Notes under the pieces: model-generated
Databases searched by the model: none
Seen by the model: only the letters and a program-made list of their open reading frames with translations
What the model was told of the DNA's origin: nothing
Program-made: the position numbers and the translations under genes
Shown here: positions 33,151-43,602 of the stretch, in pieces
Position numbering within the stretch: position 1 is the stretch's first letter
How the letters are laid out: each line of letters begins with the position of its first letter
Assembly (NCBI GenBank): GCA_024734495.1
Contig: JALMQS010000075.1
Location: forward strand, 1,852,935-1,916,934
Direction: 5' to 3'
From: Forficula auricularia
Taxonomy: Eukaryota; Arthropoda; Insecta; Dermaptera; Forficulidae
Length of the DNA stretch: 64,000 nucleotides

Positions 33151-33508
33151 TTGCAGTAAAAACCTGTTTCGCTGAATACCTTTATGGCAACTAGAATTTA
33201 CTGATGTTGGTTGAGGTTTGTTCAAAGGTTTAGAATCTTCATTTTTGACCTTCCGCCTTATTTCATGTATTTATTTTCAAAAAATTTTAAACGAAAATGT
33301 CAAAAATTAGAAGTAAAGTTGTAGAAGATGTAATTTTTGACATTTTCGTTTAAAAATTTTTGAAAATAAACACACAAAATGAGACGGAAGGTCAAAAATA
33401 TAGCTTCTAGACCTTTGAACCAAACTCAACCAACATCAGTAAACTCTAGTTGCCACAAAGGTATTCAGCGAAACGTGTTTTTACTAAAATACGGGTTTTT
33501 ACTGCAAC
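33151..33508. repeat. foldback element, copy 2
   Basis: Second copy of the 8294-8700 palindrome (TTGCAGTAAAAACC ... GGTTTTTACTGCAA), with both arms present. It lies just downstream of exon 2 of the channel gene, in intron 2. Confidence 0.85.
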
Positions 33509-33580
33509 ATATATATAATTCTATCTTAACTCCGAAAAACACTGAAGTTTTTACTTTTTAAAGCACTCTATTTATCTTAC

Positions 33581-33757
33581 GTAAATTTATTTAATTCTTT
33601 AGGACAAATTGTTGTTCCTGCAAGCGAGGTCCTCCAATTCAAATAATTTGTTTCCATTGTATATTGGGCATCATTGTAACCTTGGCATACACATAGAAAA
33701 GCCACCAAAATCCAACCTCCACTAAAGATAGCTACCATGTAGAGAAATACACAGAGC
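33581..33757 (-). CDS. DEG/ENaC channel, exon 2 (TM1)
   Basis: Acceptor TTTTTTTCAG/G and donor TTTAC/GTAAGA. 58 codons. The first about 24 residues (LCVFLYMVAIFSGGWILVAF LCV) form TM1; then LNWRTSLAGTTICPKELNKF corresponds to the conserved post-TM1 stretch (F-P-A-V-T-I-C in relatives). Phase 2 in, phase 2 out. Confidence 0.85.
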
Positions 33758-34294
33758 CTGAAAAAAAATACATTTCACTTAGAGTGAATTTGGTTGCATA
33801 AATATTAGGGGTTCGGCGATAATCAGGAATAATTTGTTATTGGAAAAATCCCATTAGAGGAAAAAACACTTGATTTGTTAGTATTTAAAATATTTGTCCT
33901 GACGACCTTGTCAAATTGACAGAACCAGATCACCATAGGTTTATTAAATTTTATTTTAAAAAACAACTAATCTCACCGAACCCCAAAATTTTTACTTTAA
34001 TCCCTTGCATGAAAAGCTAAATTTAAAAGAAAAAATTCAAAAAGATGTCAAAACATGCAAAATTTGCCATTCATATTAATTAAATTATTCATTTGAAATT
34101 TTCAAGCCACTTTGAAATTCAAATTTATCCAAAAGTCATTTAATCATTTTTACCAGTTTCGAAGAGGAATATAGAAACATTTTTATTTATTTTCTTCAAA
34201 CAGATAATGATCAACTTTACATCTACGTAATTCAATACAAATATAAAACAAATCAGACTGGGAAAAGAAAATTAATATCAATAAACAAAAGGAA

Positions 34295-34655
34295 AATAAG
34301 CTGACGTGTTCTGGTGTGGCCATTCCCTTGACTTTACCATACAACCTGGCCCCTCACTTATATTTAATAAATCATTTATAATCATGTAGGGGAGGGGATT
34401 TAGTTTTTCCATTTTTAGAATCCTGGATGCCCACTGATTATGTATACAAAATTTGGTTGAGTTTGGTACAAGAGCATATATTTTCATTTTTTGACCCCCC
34501 CCCCAATTTTAGGCTGTTAGTTTATGAATTTTTAGACTTCTGGGGTCCCACTGATTATGTATACAAAATTTGGTTGAGTTTGTTACAAGGGCCAAGATTT
34601 TCAATTTTTGACCCTCCTCCCTATTTTGGACGATTACCATACCCTGTATGGTAAA
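34295..34655. repeat. C-tract minisatellite element
   Basis: AATAAGCTGACGTGTTCTGG, CTTTACCATACAACCTGG at the left and CATACCCTGTATGGTAAAGT at the right, with two tandem C-tract units. Same family as 32430-33125. Located in intron 1 of the channel gene. Confidence 0.7.
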
Positions 34656-34888
34656 GTAAAAAGAATGGAAGGAAAAACATAGCAAGTTAAATTAAATCAA
34701 TCCTTTGGAAGGTCAAAATATGATTTTTAAATTTTAATATTACTCGTATATTGCCCGAATTCAAAATAAATAGCCAAAAGTCATCCTTCAACGCAGAAAA
34801 AAATTAAAACAAAACCTATTAGTAAAATAAGTATTTTTATTACTTAGAAATAGAGAAAAAAAATCAATAAATTTTACAAAATATTTAC

Positions 34889-34998
34889 TTATCATATAGA
34901 TTCCACTTTTCTTTGCATATTAAAGAAATTATAGATTTTTCTTCAGTTGTTTCGTGATACTTTTTAGTAAATAACCTCGATTCACGATGTAACTCCAT
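34889..34998 (-). CDS. DEG/ENaC channel, exon 1 (start codon)
   Basis: ATG at 34998 opens MELHRESRLFTKKYHETTEE then KSIISLICKEKWNLYD, 36 codons plus two bases, to the donor AA/GTAAAT. The two left-over bases join exon 2 to make Lys just before TM1. It corresponds to the short cytoplasmic N-terminus. An upstream in-frame extension has no Met before a stop. The start is inferred from the position relative to TM1. Confidence 0.75.
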
Positions 34999-35130
34999 AA
35001 CTAGGCTGAAAACTATGTATAATAATTATGTTGAGTTGGACTATTGATTTTTTTTCTACTGTGTTACTATATAATCTGATAATATTCATTGATCGAAAAA
35101 TTCTCAAAACATGTATTTTTTTTTTCCAGC
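34999..35130. promoter_or_regulatory. 132-bp interval between divergent start codons
   Basis: The channel ATG (minus, 34998) and the bromodomain-gene ATG (plus, 35131) are separated by only 132 bp, so 5' ends must overlap or share a promoter. A strong acceptor (T run then CCAG, 35116-35129) immediately precedes the plus-strand ATG. The bromodomain transcript may therefore begin further left, inside the channel gene, with a non-coding exon. No convincing TATA box or initiator could be assigned. Confidence 0.45.
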
Positions 35131-35757
35131 ATGACCTCGATTTCATCGCCACAATCTGTAGAAGCTACCCTGAAGAAATCAGTAGGAGATGATGACGAAG
35201 AAGAGGAAGAGGAAATATCAAAAGAAGAAGATAATTCAACAGATTTAGAGGATAAAAAAGAATCTGATAATGTCACTGATGTACCGAAAGAAAAAGACGA
35301 AAATGATAAAGGAGAAAATGAAAAAGAAAAGGAAGAAAATGATAAGATAGAGCAGAAAGATGAAGAGGCTGTAAATAAATGTGTAGATACACCAGAAGAT
35401 ACTGGAAATGTAAATAGTGATAAAACTCTAGAAGCTGGGAGTATAACGGATTGTGATAATGTATTAATTAAAGAAAATGAGAAAACTGTAAATAGTGAAA
35501 TTGAAAATGATGAAACAGAAAAGAATCAAGTTGAAGAACATTTGCTTAATAAAAAACTAGAAAATAATTCGATTAAGAGCAAAGAGAGTTCTGAAGAAAG
35601 TGAAGATTTGGATACTTCTTTGAAAGATAGTGAAGAGGATATCGCTGATATATTAGAGATGCAAGCTACTGCTTTGTTGGACCAAGTGACTACCCATGAA
35701 CATGCTTTTGATAAAAAGCCTGAAAAAGGAGACATTCGATTCGCAGAATTTGAACAA
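35131..35757 (+). CDS. BRD10-like, exon 1
   Basis: 209 codons from ATG to the donor CAA/GTAAAT, phase 0. Residues 10-170 are highly acidic and Lys/Glu/Asp/Ser rich, probably disordered. The C-terminal part (MQATALLDQVTTHEHAFDKK ... IRFAEFEQ) looks structured and leads into the bromodomain. The acceptor-like CCAG directly before the ATG suggests an upstream 5' UTR exon. Confidence 0.8.
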
Positions 35758-35918
35758 GTAAATTGAAATTATTTTTTTAGCCCTTAAAAGAGGACTTTTA
35801 TGTGATTGATCCTATGTTTTTATATTTTTGCATATGTGACTATATCTATGGGGCTTGAAATTAATTCTTGCACAGAAGCTCCCATTTTAATGAGTTTTTT
35901 TTTTTTGTAAACATAAAC

Positions 35919-36302
35919 CAGTGGTTCTTAACCTATGGGTCGCGACCCAAAATTCTTTGGGTCGCGCAGAGTCGTTAATCAAATATTTTATTTATTATTT
36001 TCATTATAAGTTGAAAAATATATTTTTATTTATTCAATACTATAAAAAATGAAAATATGAAAAACCCGCTCTTTTTCATTAAATTTTCCTTAGATCGAAA
36101 AGTATACCTTTGGTTATCTTAATTATTACAACAAAATATTATATGTGAGTTAAAAAAAAGTCATCATTGAAAAGTGAAGAAAATTTCTCAAGTATCATCT
36201 AAAAAAAGGTGATAAAAAATTTTTTGACGTCGGGGGGGGGGGTCGCGTCATGAACATATTTCTCAAATTTGGGTCGCAGCTTAAAAAGGTTAAGAACCAC
36301 TG
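35919..36302. mobile_element. hAT-type MITE (GGTTCTTAACC family), copy 2
   Basis: Ends CAGTGGTTCTTAACC and GGTTAAGAACCACTG, with an 8-bp duplication ACATAAAC / ACGTAAAC (one C-to-T-type difference). 384 bp, closely similar to 29727-30111. In intron 1 of the BRD10-like gene. Confidence 0.92.
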
Positions 36303-36446
36303 ACGTAAACGACCATTTTGCCGAGAAAATTCGTAAAAATATTAAATTTAAATATGTCCCTTTTGAGGATTCGGATCATATCCTGTCCGGAAAATGTAGG
36401 ATATCTATAAATCAGTTTTATCAAAAAAGTGGTTCAAGTAAATAAA

Positions 36447-37235
36447 ATATCCTAGAGAATGAGATAGAAATCAAGTTTCTAGGATGAGTGGTTTTCATTT
36501 TATGAACGAAAAACTGCGATTTTTTGAAACAATGGATCATTTCCTGTCATGAAAAATGCTGGATATCTATAAATCTAAGAATTTTAACAAAACAGTGGTC
36601 CAAGTAAATAAACGTTCAAGTCAACAAAATTTCCTAGACAATGAGCAGAGGCGTAGCGTGATATTACGGCGCCCGGCGCGAAATGATAAAATGCCCCCCC
36701 CCCCCCTTCATCTTATATTTGTTATTACAATAAAAAAAAAGTTTTTGTGAATAAACGTTTATTTAAAATTATTAATAAAATGTATTACAGAAACAAATAA
36801 ACTATAATTGAATAAGATTTTAAATAAATATTTCTTTAATATAAAAAACGAAATTAAAATTTCACTCTCTGTGCTTTAAACTCCGAAAATTAATTACTAA
36901 AAAAAATTTCAAGGTTAAAACGACATCCCTATTGTTCGGCGCCTTTATCATTCGTCGCCTGGTGTCGGGGCACCGCTTGCACCAGCAACACTACGGTTCT
37001 GATCATGAGATAAGAATCAAGTTTCTAGGATGAGTGGTTTTCATTATATGAAGGAAAAACTCCGATTTTTTGCAAAAAATTGCATTTTTTCAAAACTTCA
37101 ACCTCATTGCGGCACGGGTTACCTGTAGCATATTTAACATAGTTTAAAAGTGTATAAATACCTCTTTGTCGAAAACGTGCTCCTTCATGGTCAAAATAGG
37201 GAAAAATCGAAAAAAGTACGAGTTTTAGGGATATT
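36447..37235. repeat. fragments of the 9.8-11.2 kb palindrome
   Basis: Pieces at 36447-36530, 36600-36650 and 37010-37235 contain the CTAGAGAATGAGATAG-type, CAAGTTTCTAGGATGAGTGG and CCTCATTGCGGCACGG phrases of the large foldback element. Between them is a GC-rich GGCGCCCGGCGCG / GCGCCTTTATC segment with a C tract at 36693. No gene. Confidence 0.6.
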
Positions 37236-37601
37236 CAAAAGGAATCCTGGGGGCTGTTTGTTGACAGGCGCTAATACCGGTTCTACTGAACATAAATAAA
37301 TGAAATTGTTATCATTTTACGCGTAATTTAAAGAGAGCGGTTCCCGCCATTTTAATGCCCATTGGTCTCGAAAGAGAGCTCTGTAACTCCTATACGCTAA
37401 AATACATTGGCTTCTTATGGAGCCTTCCACTCTATTACTCTATGGCAAATGATATCAATGTTTCTCATAGTCCCTAAGAAGAAGTTAAGCAGACTTATTC
37501 CAATGATTAAAGTCAGAGTTTTCAAACAACAAATTAATAAAACGCAGCCTAGAAATTTTTTTCATTGCCCGACAACTGCCACTATAGATTATCACCTGGT
37601 G

Positions 37602-37646
<45 letters not shown>

Positions 37647-38695
37647 CTAGCTCAGAAGACCGCCTTCGGCGGGCGTCTCCTCTAGCCAGGGGGATACGCC
37701 CCCTGGACCCCACCCCCCACCCCGACCCCATTCCACCCCCGCATCTACCCTGCACCCCACTACCCACACTCCCCCTCTATTCTACCCCCACGCCCACCCC
37801 GGCTCCCCTGCACCCCACCCCCGAACCCCGCACTCCAATCCCATTCCACCTCCGCACCCCTCCCCTGCATTCCACTCCCGCACCCAGTTTTTGCATTTTT
37901 ATCTCCTTAGAGGGTTACAGATTATGTATACAAAATTTGGTTGAGTTTGATCTAAGGGCAAGAATTTTCATTTTTTGACCCCCCTCCCCTATTTTGGGTG
38001 GTTATTTTTTGCATTTCTAGCCTTCTAGTGGCCCCACGGATTATGTTTGTATTGTTTGGTTGAGTTTGCTCCAAGAGCAAACATTTTCATTTTTTACCCC
38101 CCCCCCCCCCGGGGGGTGTTAGTTTTTGCATCTCTACCCTTCTATTGGCCCACAGATTATGTATACAAAATTTCGTTGAGTTTGGTCCAAGGGCAAGATA
38201 GATACGAAGCCTTTTGTGTTTTAAACCACAAAATCAAAAATCCCCCATTTTTCATTTCAGGCGTCAAATTTCAAAAAAACAAAAAAACCTTCCCGAGATT
38301 TAGCATTAATAAACGTATATATCAAATTTGAATGCTAAAACTTAAAACTCGAGAAGATAGAGCACTTTAAAAATTTCAAAAATTTACCCCAAAATGACTA
38401 TATCTCGCTTTCGGGGACAAATAGAGCAAAATACTCAAATATGTTTTTTGTATTTCAATGCTTCATCTTTCTAAACTAAACCCATATCGATATCTTTTCT
38501 GGTTTAAGAGATCTTGAAAAACTCTGAAAACATTTTGGGGCCCTTTAGAGTTCGGATTTCAAAAAATTCCTTCTTAGCACACTCATAAATCGTTGAAAGG
38601 ATATACACTCCAAATTTCATCTTTCTAGGTCAAGCGGTTTAGGCTGTGCGTTGATTATGAAACATCACCTTCTCTTTTTATATATATTTTAAGAT
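37647..38695 (-). mobile_element. Helitron-like element with CTAG end and 3' hairpin
   Basis: On the minus strand the 3' end is hairpin CCGCCGAAGGCGG, 10-11 bases, then CTAG followed by T, which is the canonical Helitron terminus. The 5' portion (about 38690-38340) matches 813-1115. The interior contains three C-tract units (37890-38200) and a pyrimidine-rich CACCCC stretch (37690-37880). A (TA)n run of about 36 bp abuts the 3' end at 37604-37642. Non-autonomous: no Rep/helicase. Confidence 0.7.
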
Positions 38696-38826
38696 GATGA
38701 TATCTTGATTGTATTACTAAATTGATTTTTAAAATAAAAATTAATTCAATTTTTTATTTTCTATTCTTTGTAATATTACTATTTTGTTCAAAAGTTGGAT
38801 TAATTTATTTATTTTTATAATTTTAG

Positions 38827-39112
38827 GTGATTAGTAATCCAATATGGATTGAAGACATTCGAGTTAAAGTTTCTAAACGTGTTTACTCTCGAATCGCTGA
38901 TGTAGTCGCTGATATACGCCTGATGCTTGAAAATACTTACCGGTTTTTTGGGGCATATCATTCGTTTACAAAAAGAGCTCTTAAACTTGAACAAGCTCTT
39001 GAACAACGTATTGCACTTTTTTCGAATGATATTCGAGCGCAGTGTGCTTTAGAAGCTTCGGAATATTCTGAAGAAGAAGAACAAACTGAATTACCCGCAA
39101 TCTTAAGGAAAA
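38827..39112 (+). CDS. BRD10-like, exon 2 (bromodomain)
   Basis: Acceptor ATTTTAG/GTG and donor AAAA/GTAAGC, 95 codons plus one base. VISNPIWIEDIRVKVSKRVY then DIRLMLENTYRFFGAYHSFT and KLEQALEQRIALF. The D-x-R-L-x-x-x-N-x-Y core with downstream L-E-x-x-L-E-x-R matches bromodomain helices B and C. The usual acetyl-lysine-binding Asn region reads YRFFGAYHS, so peptide binding may be atypical. Confidence 0.85.
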
Positions 39113-39854
39113 GTAAGCATACATTTTATTAAAGGAGAATGGTGCGGGTTCTTGGTGAAACATATTTAAATAAAGTAAAGAAAATTTTGAAAAATTTAAG
39201 AAACTTATTAAAATTTAAAATATAAAATACTATGGTGATCCATCCGAATGTCTAGCGGGCTATATGCGAAATGACGTTGGATTGTAGCTAAGTGGATCAC
39301 ATCTTTTTTTCTCTCTTGGTCCAGACTTAAAACTCCACAGACTTCAGTAGCATAATCCGCAATAGTCTCGTGATAAATATCTTTTTCAAATAAGCGCGGT
39401 CAAAACAATTCTCATTGTTATGGCAATTATTCTTTGTTATATTAGTTAGAAAAATTATAAAAATTTGTTTAAGATCATTATTTCAAGTTAGAAATATATA
39501 AGTTCAAATATTATTTTCACTCAATATTTGACAAAAATTCCCTACAATTGATTCGAGATTGAATCAAATGTAGAAAACATTCGGTTAAAATACTAGGTAG
39601 GTTTCACAAAAAATAAAAGACAAGATGCTTGTTTAGCATGACTGTATATATATTTTGGGGTATGAGTAAAGCTGTCCCCATCGAGAGCAAAAATGTCCCT
39701 CTTTTGCAAACAGACCAGATTTATATACGCTGAGAAAAAAATGTGGATTTATCGAAAAATCATAAAAGATCTTTTTTGTAGAGCGCTCAATTCCATACAA
39801 AAGTCAGTTCTGATCTTATCGATATCTTAATTCATTCATGATCATGAGTTAGAG

Positions 39855-40792
39855 TAGTGTTCCGCAAAGTGTGTGCCGCGGCACACTGGTGTATCGTGGT
39901 CATTAGTTGATGTGCCGCGGAAAAATGTCAAGTTTTGTGAAGATAATACACATAGCTGAGAGTTGTGCGACCAGCCTTATCAACGATTGCTCCAAATTTT
40001 GATCGCATGTGCTCATTAAAGCAGACTCTCACATTTCTCATTAAACATCTTTTTCATATTATAATTAAAACCCGTGAATCTATTATTTATTATTAAAATG
40101 GACATGAACCAACTAAATTTTTCATATTATATTGATTTTAATAATAAATAAATATTAAATAAACATTGGTTTTTTTTCTTTGGTGTACCCCTAAAAAAGG
40201 GGTGTCCAACCTTTTAGCTTCCCTGGGCCACATTGGAAGAATATGAGCTGTTTTGGGTCACACATAAAATACACTAACGCTAATAATAGCTGATGAGCAA
40301 AAAACGTAGAATATGTACTTAATATACTTAAAAAATGAAGCTTTGTTACTTTATAAATTTTTTATTATAAATGTAAGAGACAAATCAGCAACATAAAATT
40401 TTAATGAGAAGTTTGTCATTGTTTTTGGGACATAAATCCTTCGATATTTGGCACAAAAGAATTCTCAAAATTCTCATCAAATATTTTAAATCTAGCTTCA
40501 TTCTTTGTGTGCTTCTTACTTGAAAATAGATACTTGAATAAATCTCATTACAAAATAACGTGTTAGATTCAAAAATTCATTATTTAGGTCATAAATTAAT
40601 AGCAAGTTAAAAATATTGTATTTTTAGTAATATCACTGGGATTTTTAGTAGCAATCTCATAAAGTTTGTAAGTTTGTGATTTTTTGCCGGGCCACATTGA
40701 GAGCCATCTAAGGCCGCGGTTTGGACAAGCCTGCTCTAAAATTTATTGATTTGGTAGGTGTACCTTTAACACAAGAAGTTTGCGGAACACTG
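39855..40792. mobile_element. hAT-type MITE (GTGTTCCGCAAAG family), copy 2, interrupted
   Basis: Ends TAGTGTTCCGCAAAGTGTG and GCGGAACACTG. Flanking 8-mers AGTTAGAG and AGTTAGTC agree at six positions. Body as in 14948-15258 but split by another hAT-type MITE at 40197-40733. Confidence 0.8.
40197..40733. mobile_element. nested hAT-type MITE (GGGTGTCCAACC ends)
   Basis: Ends AGGGGTGTCCAACC and GGTTTGGACAAGCCTG, with 8-bp duplication CCCTAAAA / CTCTAAAA. 537 bp, containing TGGGCCACATTG near the left and GGGCCACATTGAGAG near the right. No ORF. It is inserted within copy 2 of the other hAT family and is therefore younger. Confidence 0.85.
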
Positions 40793-41224
40793 AGTTAGTC
40801 CCAAAGTTAAATTTTTTTTTCAAATGTTATTTAAACGTGAAATAGAAAATCGCCGAACAATGTATTAAATCATCGTTAATGAATAAAATATGGACCAGTG
40901 AGAAAACACAGTTAGGTGTCGTAGTTTTCAAAGCCATTTTAATTACAAAATCAAACATTAACATATCGTGTAATGAACTCTATTCCAATTTAAAAACGAT
41001 CAGATATTTTGAAAATGATTTGTTCCGCCGACATATACAAAACACATGCGTCTGCAAATGCAATTTAAGATCTCAGTTTTAATTCAAAGTAGAAGATAAG
41101 ATAATAAGAGTGTCCTTGTATTTGAATAAGTATTAAAATAAGTTTCTTCTTTTTATTGAATAAATATTAATAATTTATCTATTTTAGTATGTATATATTT
41201 AGAAATATTTTTTTCCTAATCCTA

Positions 41225-41465
41225 ACTATATTATAAATGCGAAACTAACTCTGTTACGTTTTCACGACTAAACCGCTGAACCGATTTTGATTAAATAGGC
41301 TAATTTTTGTCGCGAAAATAAAACTTAAGGGGATGAAAGTTGGTATGGGAAACCAATTATTTCTCAAGTTAAGGATATAAAAATTCATCATAACTATACT
41401 TTTGATAAGAAATAAAGAATATTTCTCCATTCAAGTACCGGCTATGCTTAGTTTGGGGTCAAACG
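41225..41465 (+). repeat. Helitron-like 5' segment
   Basis: TATATTATAAATGCGAAACT then ACTAAACCGCTGAACCGATTTTGAT is a phrase typical of non-autonomous Helitrons in arthropods (family knowledge). No 3' hairpin end was found before the next repeat. Confidence 0.45.
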
Positions 41466-41669
41466 GTCGTGTTTGAATTGTCCGAAAATTATTTTTATAC
41501 ATTTATATACAAAATTCCGTAAGCGTCTCGATCTGACATAAAAAAAAAAATGATCACGTTAGGTATGAGCCCATCTTCAGGAGTTTACAGAGGAAACTGA
41601 ATACAAAAATATAAAAATGTTCTAGAAGTAAAATTCCTTAACTTTAACAATAAGAGAAGGAGGAGATGA

Positions 41670-42046
41670 GATGAAAGAGGAAGGGTTTAAGTACAGATAC
41701 TATCACGGTGTCTGTTCAGTCGAGCTGAAATCAATTATACCCCTCTTTACGAGAAACACTCGGTTTTCGAAAGCTCAGCACCCCTTCGCTGGCAAATTGG
41801 ATAAAAGTCGAACAAGCGCTTTCGCCAACTCTTTTATCCCTATGACCTCCAGAGACTTGAACTCGCTCCCTGCTACCATCTTTCCCGCGACTTATAACCT
41901 TCAGCTATTTAAGACCCGTATCCACAGATACCTTCGACCCCGCCCAGCCCATAAATATCTTTCTTCTTTTCACGATGGAGGGGCCAGCCCAGGCTTTTAG
42001 GGGTTGCACCTTTTTGGTATAACTCCTCCCATCATTTTCATTAAAA
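41670..42046 (+). pseudogene. Jockey-like LINE 3' fragment
   Basis: The frame TRFSKAQHPFAGKLDKSRTS then RDLNSLPATIFPATYN is the end of the Jockey-like RT ORF, followed by a 3' UTR GGTTGCACCTTTTTGGTAT and an A run. Inserted between the inner arms of the Penelope-like element. Confidence 0.8.
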
Positions 42047-42052
42047 AAAAAT

Positions 42053-42262
42053 AAAGTACAAAGAAGATTTTTGTTTATCTAAATTTAAGTTTAAGAAAGG
42101 ATTTTGTAAGCTTGGAAAGTACCTGGAGTTTATAAACAATAGCATCCGTACATACTATTCATTCATTCTTTTCTATTTATAAGCTCCAGATACTTTCCAA
42201 GCTTCCAAAACCTTTCTTAATCTTAAATTTAGATAAACAAAAACCTTCTTTGTACTTATTAT
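42053..42262. repeat. 200-bp hairpin element
   Basis: AGTACAAAGAAGATTTTTGTTT at the left and its complement AAACAAAAACCTTCTTTGTACT at the right, with most of the interior also paired (TTTCCAAGCTTCCAAAA). Non-coding foldback MITE. Confidence 0.8.
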
Positions 42263-42359
42263 TATCATTTCCGTTCATAATTTGTATTAATTTGAAAGTT
42301 TATAATGGGAAAATAAGGATAAGCTTTTATGTGTGACTTTTTTTATTTATCAGCCAATG

Positions 42360-42386
42360 TTTCGTCGACTTTGCCGACTTCTTCAA
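42360..42386 (-). ncRNA. hammerhead-like core with first C changed
   Basis: Minus strand TTGAAGA (conserved first C is T), A, stem GTCG/CGAC, GAAAC. Located in the inner right part of the 39127-42624 insertion. The left-arm counterpart near 41560-41580 keeps CTGAAGATGGG but has lost GAAA. Confidence 0.4.
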
Positions 42387-42697
42387 CCCTTCCCTCTCTC
42401 CCTTTCTCTTATTGTTAAAGTTAAGAAATTTTACTTGTAGAACATTTTTATATTTTTGTATTCAGTTTCCTCTGTGAACTCCTCAAGTGAGCTCATACCC
42501 CGAAATATATATACTCATGCTAAACAAACATCTTGTCTTTTATTTTTTCTGAAACCTACCTAGGATTTTATATTTATAATTTTAAAAAATTTCTTTAATT
42601 TTTCAAAATTTACTTTACTTTATTTAAGCATAAATTTATAAATAAATTAGCAAAACATATTCTATATGCATATATAATGTTTTTTAATGATATTTAG

Positions 42698-42903
42698 AAC
42701 GTAGTGAGGTGTCCTCTCGTTTATTACGTCGGGTAATGTTTGAACGAAATAAACGTGAAAAGGTTCGTCGACAAAAATATCTCTCCGAACCAACACCACC
42801 ACGTGAATCTATGACCCAACGCAAAATTAAGGAATCTCTTAATTGGGAACAAGAAATTCTACTTGCCAATGGAATCCACGAACAAATCAAATCAATGTGG
42901 GAG
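42698..42903 (+). CDS. BRD10-like, exon 3
   Basis: Acceptor GATATTTAG/AA, donor GGAG/GTATTT. It takes one base from exon 2 (Lys) and reads RSEVSSRLLRRVMFERNKRE..., then ESLNWEQEILLANGIHEQIK SMWE. 68 further codons, phase 0 out. Basic region after the bromodomain. Confidence 0.85.
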
Positions 42904-43341
42904 GTATTTCATTTGTTTTAATTTTAAATTTTTGTATCTAATAATTTTTAATATAACCTATCTTAAGAAATAAAATGAAACTGTCAATTATAAACATAGT
43001 TTTAAAATAATTTATTTTTACTAGTTAAAAAAAAAAAAAAAAAATTAAACAGAAGTCTGTCAAAATCTCATTTTTTGTAAATTTTAGATATATTAAATTA
43101 TTCAAGCCTAAGATGATATCTTCTGTATTTTAGAGTTGTGTCTAAAGTGGTAGGCTTGTTGATTTGCATCTTTTTTTTGTCATTAGTAAATACAATAAAA
43201 TATTTTAAATAGATGTAAAAATTTTGTTTAAAATTGTTTTCTAGCCAAAATTATTTTTCTTTCAACATTTTTCTAAATATATATAGATGTAAGTATTTTA
43301 ATCTAATTTAGTATATTTAAAGATTCATCCCATTTATTTAG

Positions 43342-43532
43342 TTGGCTCAAATTGGTCAATGGCTTGGACTTGCTGAAACTGCACTACATATTGAAGTTCC
43401 CTCTCAATGGGAAATTGAACGTATGCTTCTACTTCCTCAAGAATCTCATGCATTGGCATCTGTTATGACAGCCCTTTTAACGCCTCCGAATACCCGAATT
43501 CATCTTCCTATAATGCCTCCAATGCCTTATAG
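43342..43532 (+). CDS. BRD10-like, exon 4
   Basis: Acceptor TTATTTAG/TTG and donor ATAG/GTAATG, 63 codons plus two bases. LAQIGQWLGLAETALHI, EIERMLLLPQESHALASVMT, LLTPP and LPIMPPMPY correspond in order to the conserved KIAA2026 domain (W/F-L-x-L-A-x-T-A-L, C/M-L-L-x-P-Q, L-L-x-P-P, P-P-L/M-P-Y-R). The following intron is 70 bp. Confidence 0.88.
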
Positions 43533-43602
43533 GTAATGTGTTTTAAATCGTAGTAAATCAAATTTAGAGTACGCCATTGATTATATCATATTGTTTTTCC
43601 AG

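Larger units (their letters stand above)
16301..34998 (-). other. gene: DEG/ENaC (pickpocket-like) sodium channel, 3' end not found
   Basis: Ten exons on the minus strand splice in consistent phase to about 392 codons. Family members form trimeric amiloride-sensitive sodium channels in the plasma membrane, with two membrane helices and a large extracellular cysteine-rich domain. Seen here in order: a short cytoplasmic N-terminus, TM1 in exon 2, the conserved post-TM1 motif ending in TTIC, the signature FWNGKGFDC...CYSLN in exon 4, the YSKTAC... cysteine segment in exon 7, the CPERCE segment in exon 9, and the pre-TM2 extracellular strand in exon 10. The C-terminal exon with the gating ring (degenerin site, G-x-S filter) and TM2 was not located, so the gene may continue left or be truncated. 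Introns are filled with transposons. The exact pickpocket member cannot be named. Confidence 0.85.
39127..42624. mobile_element. 3.5-kb Penelope-like insertion with nested elements
   Basis: 13-bp duplication TAAGCATACATTT (39114-39126) and TAAGCATAAATTT (42625-42637), one mismatch. A left tail (GGTGCGGGTTCTTGGTGAAA) and inverted arms (about 39165-39660 and 42480-42620, including ACCTACCTAG and CAAGATG blocks) surround later insertions: two nested hAT MITEs, a Helitron-like piece, a Jockey-like fragment and a hairpin element. It starts 14 bp after the exon 2 donor and fills nearly all of intron 2. Confidence 0.75.

Noticed and set aside
35067..35735. Minus-strand serine-rich ORFs at 35067-35276 and 35526-35735
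   Set aside because: Antisense shadows of the Glu/Lys-rich exon 1 of the BRD10-like gene.
37604..37642. (TA)n tract as a promoter or origin
   Set aside because: Simple microsatellite at the end of a Helitron-like element, which commonly inserts in such sites.
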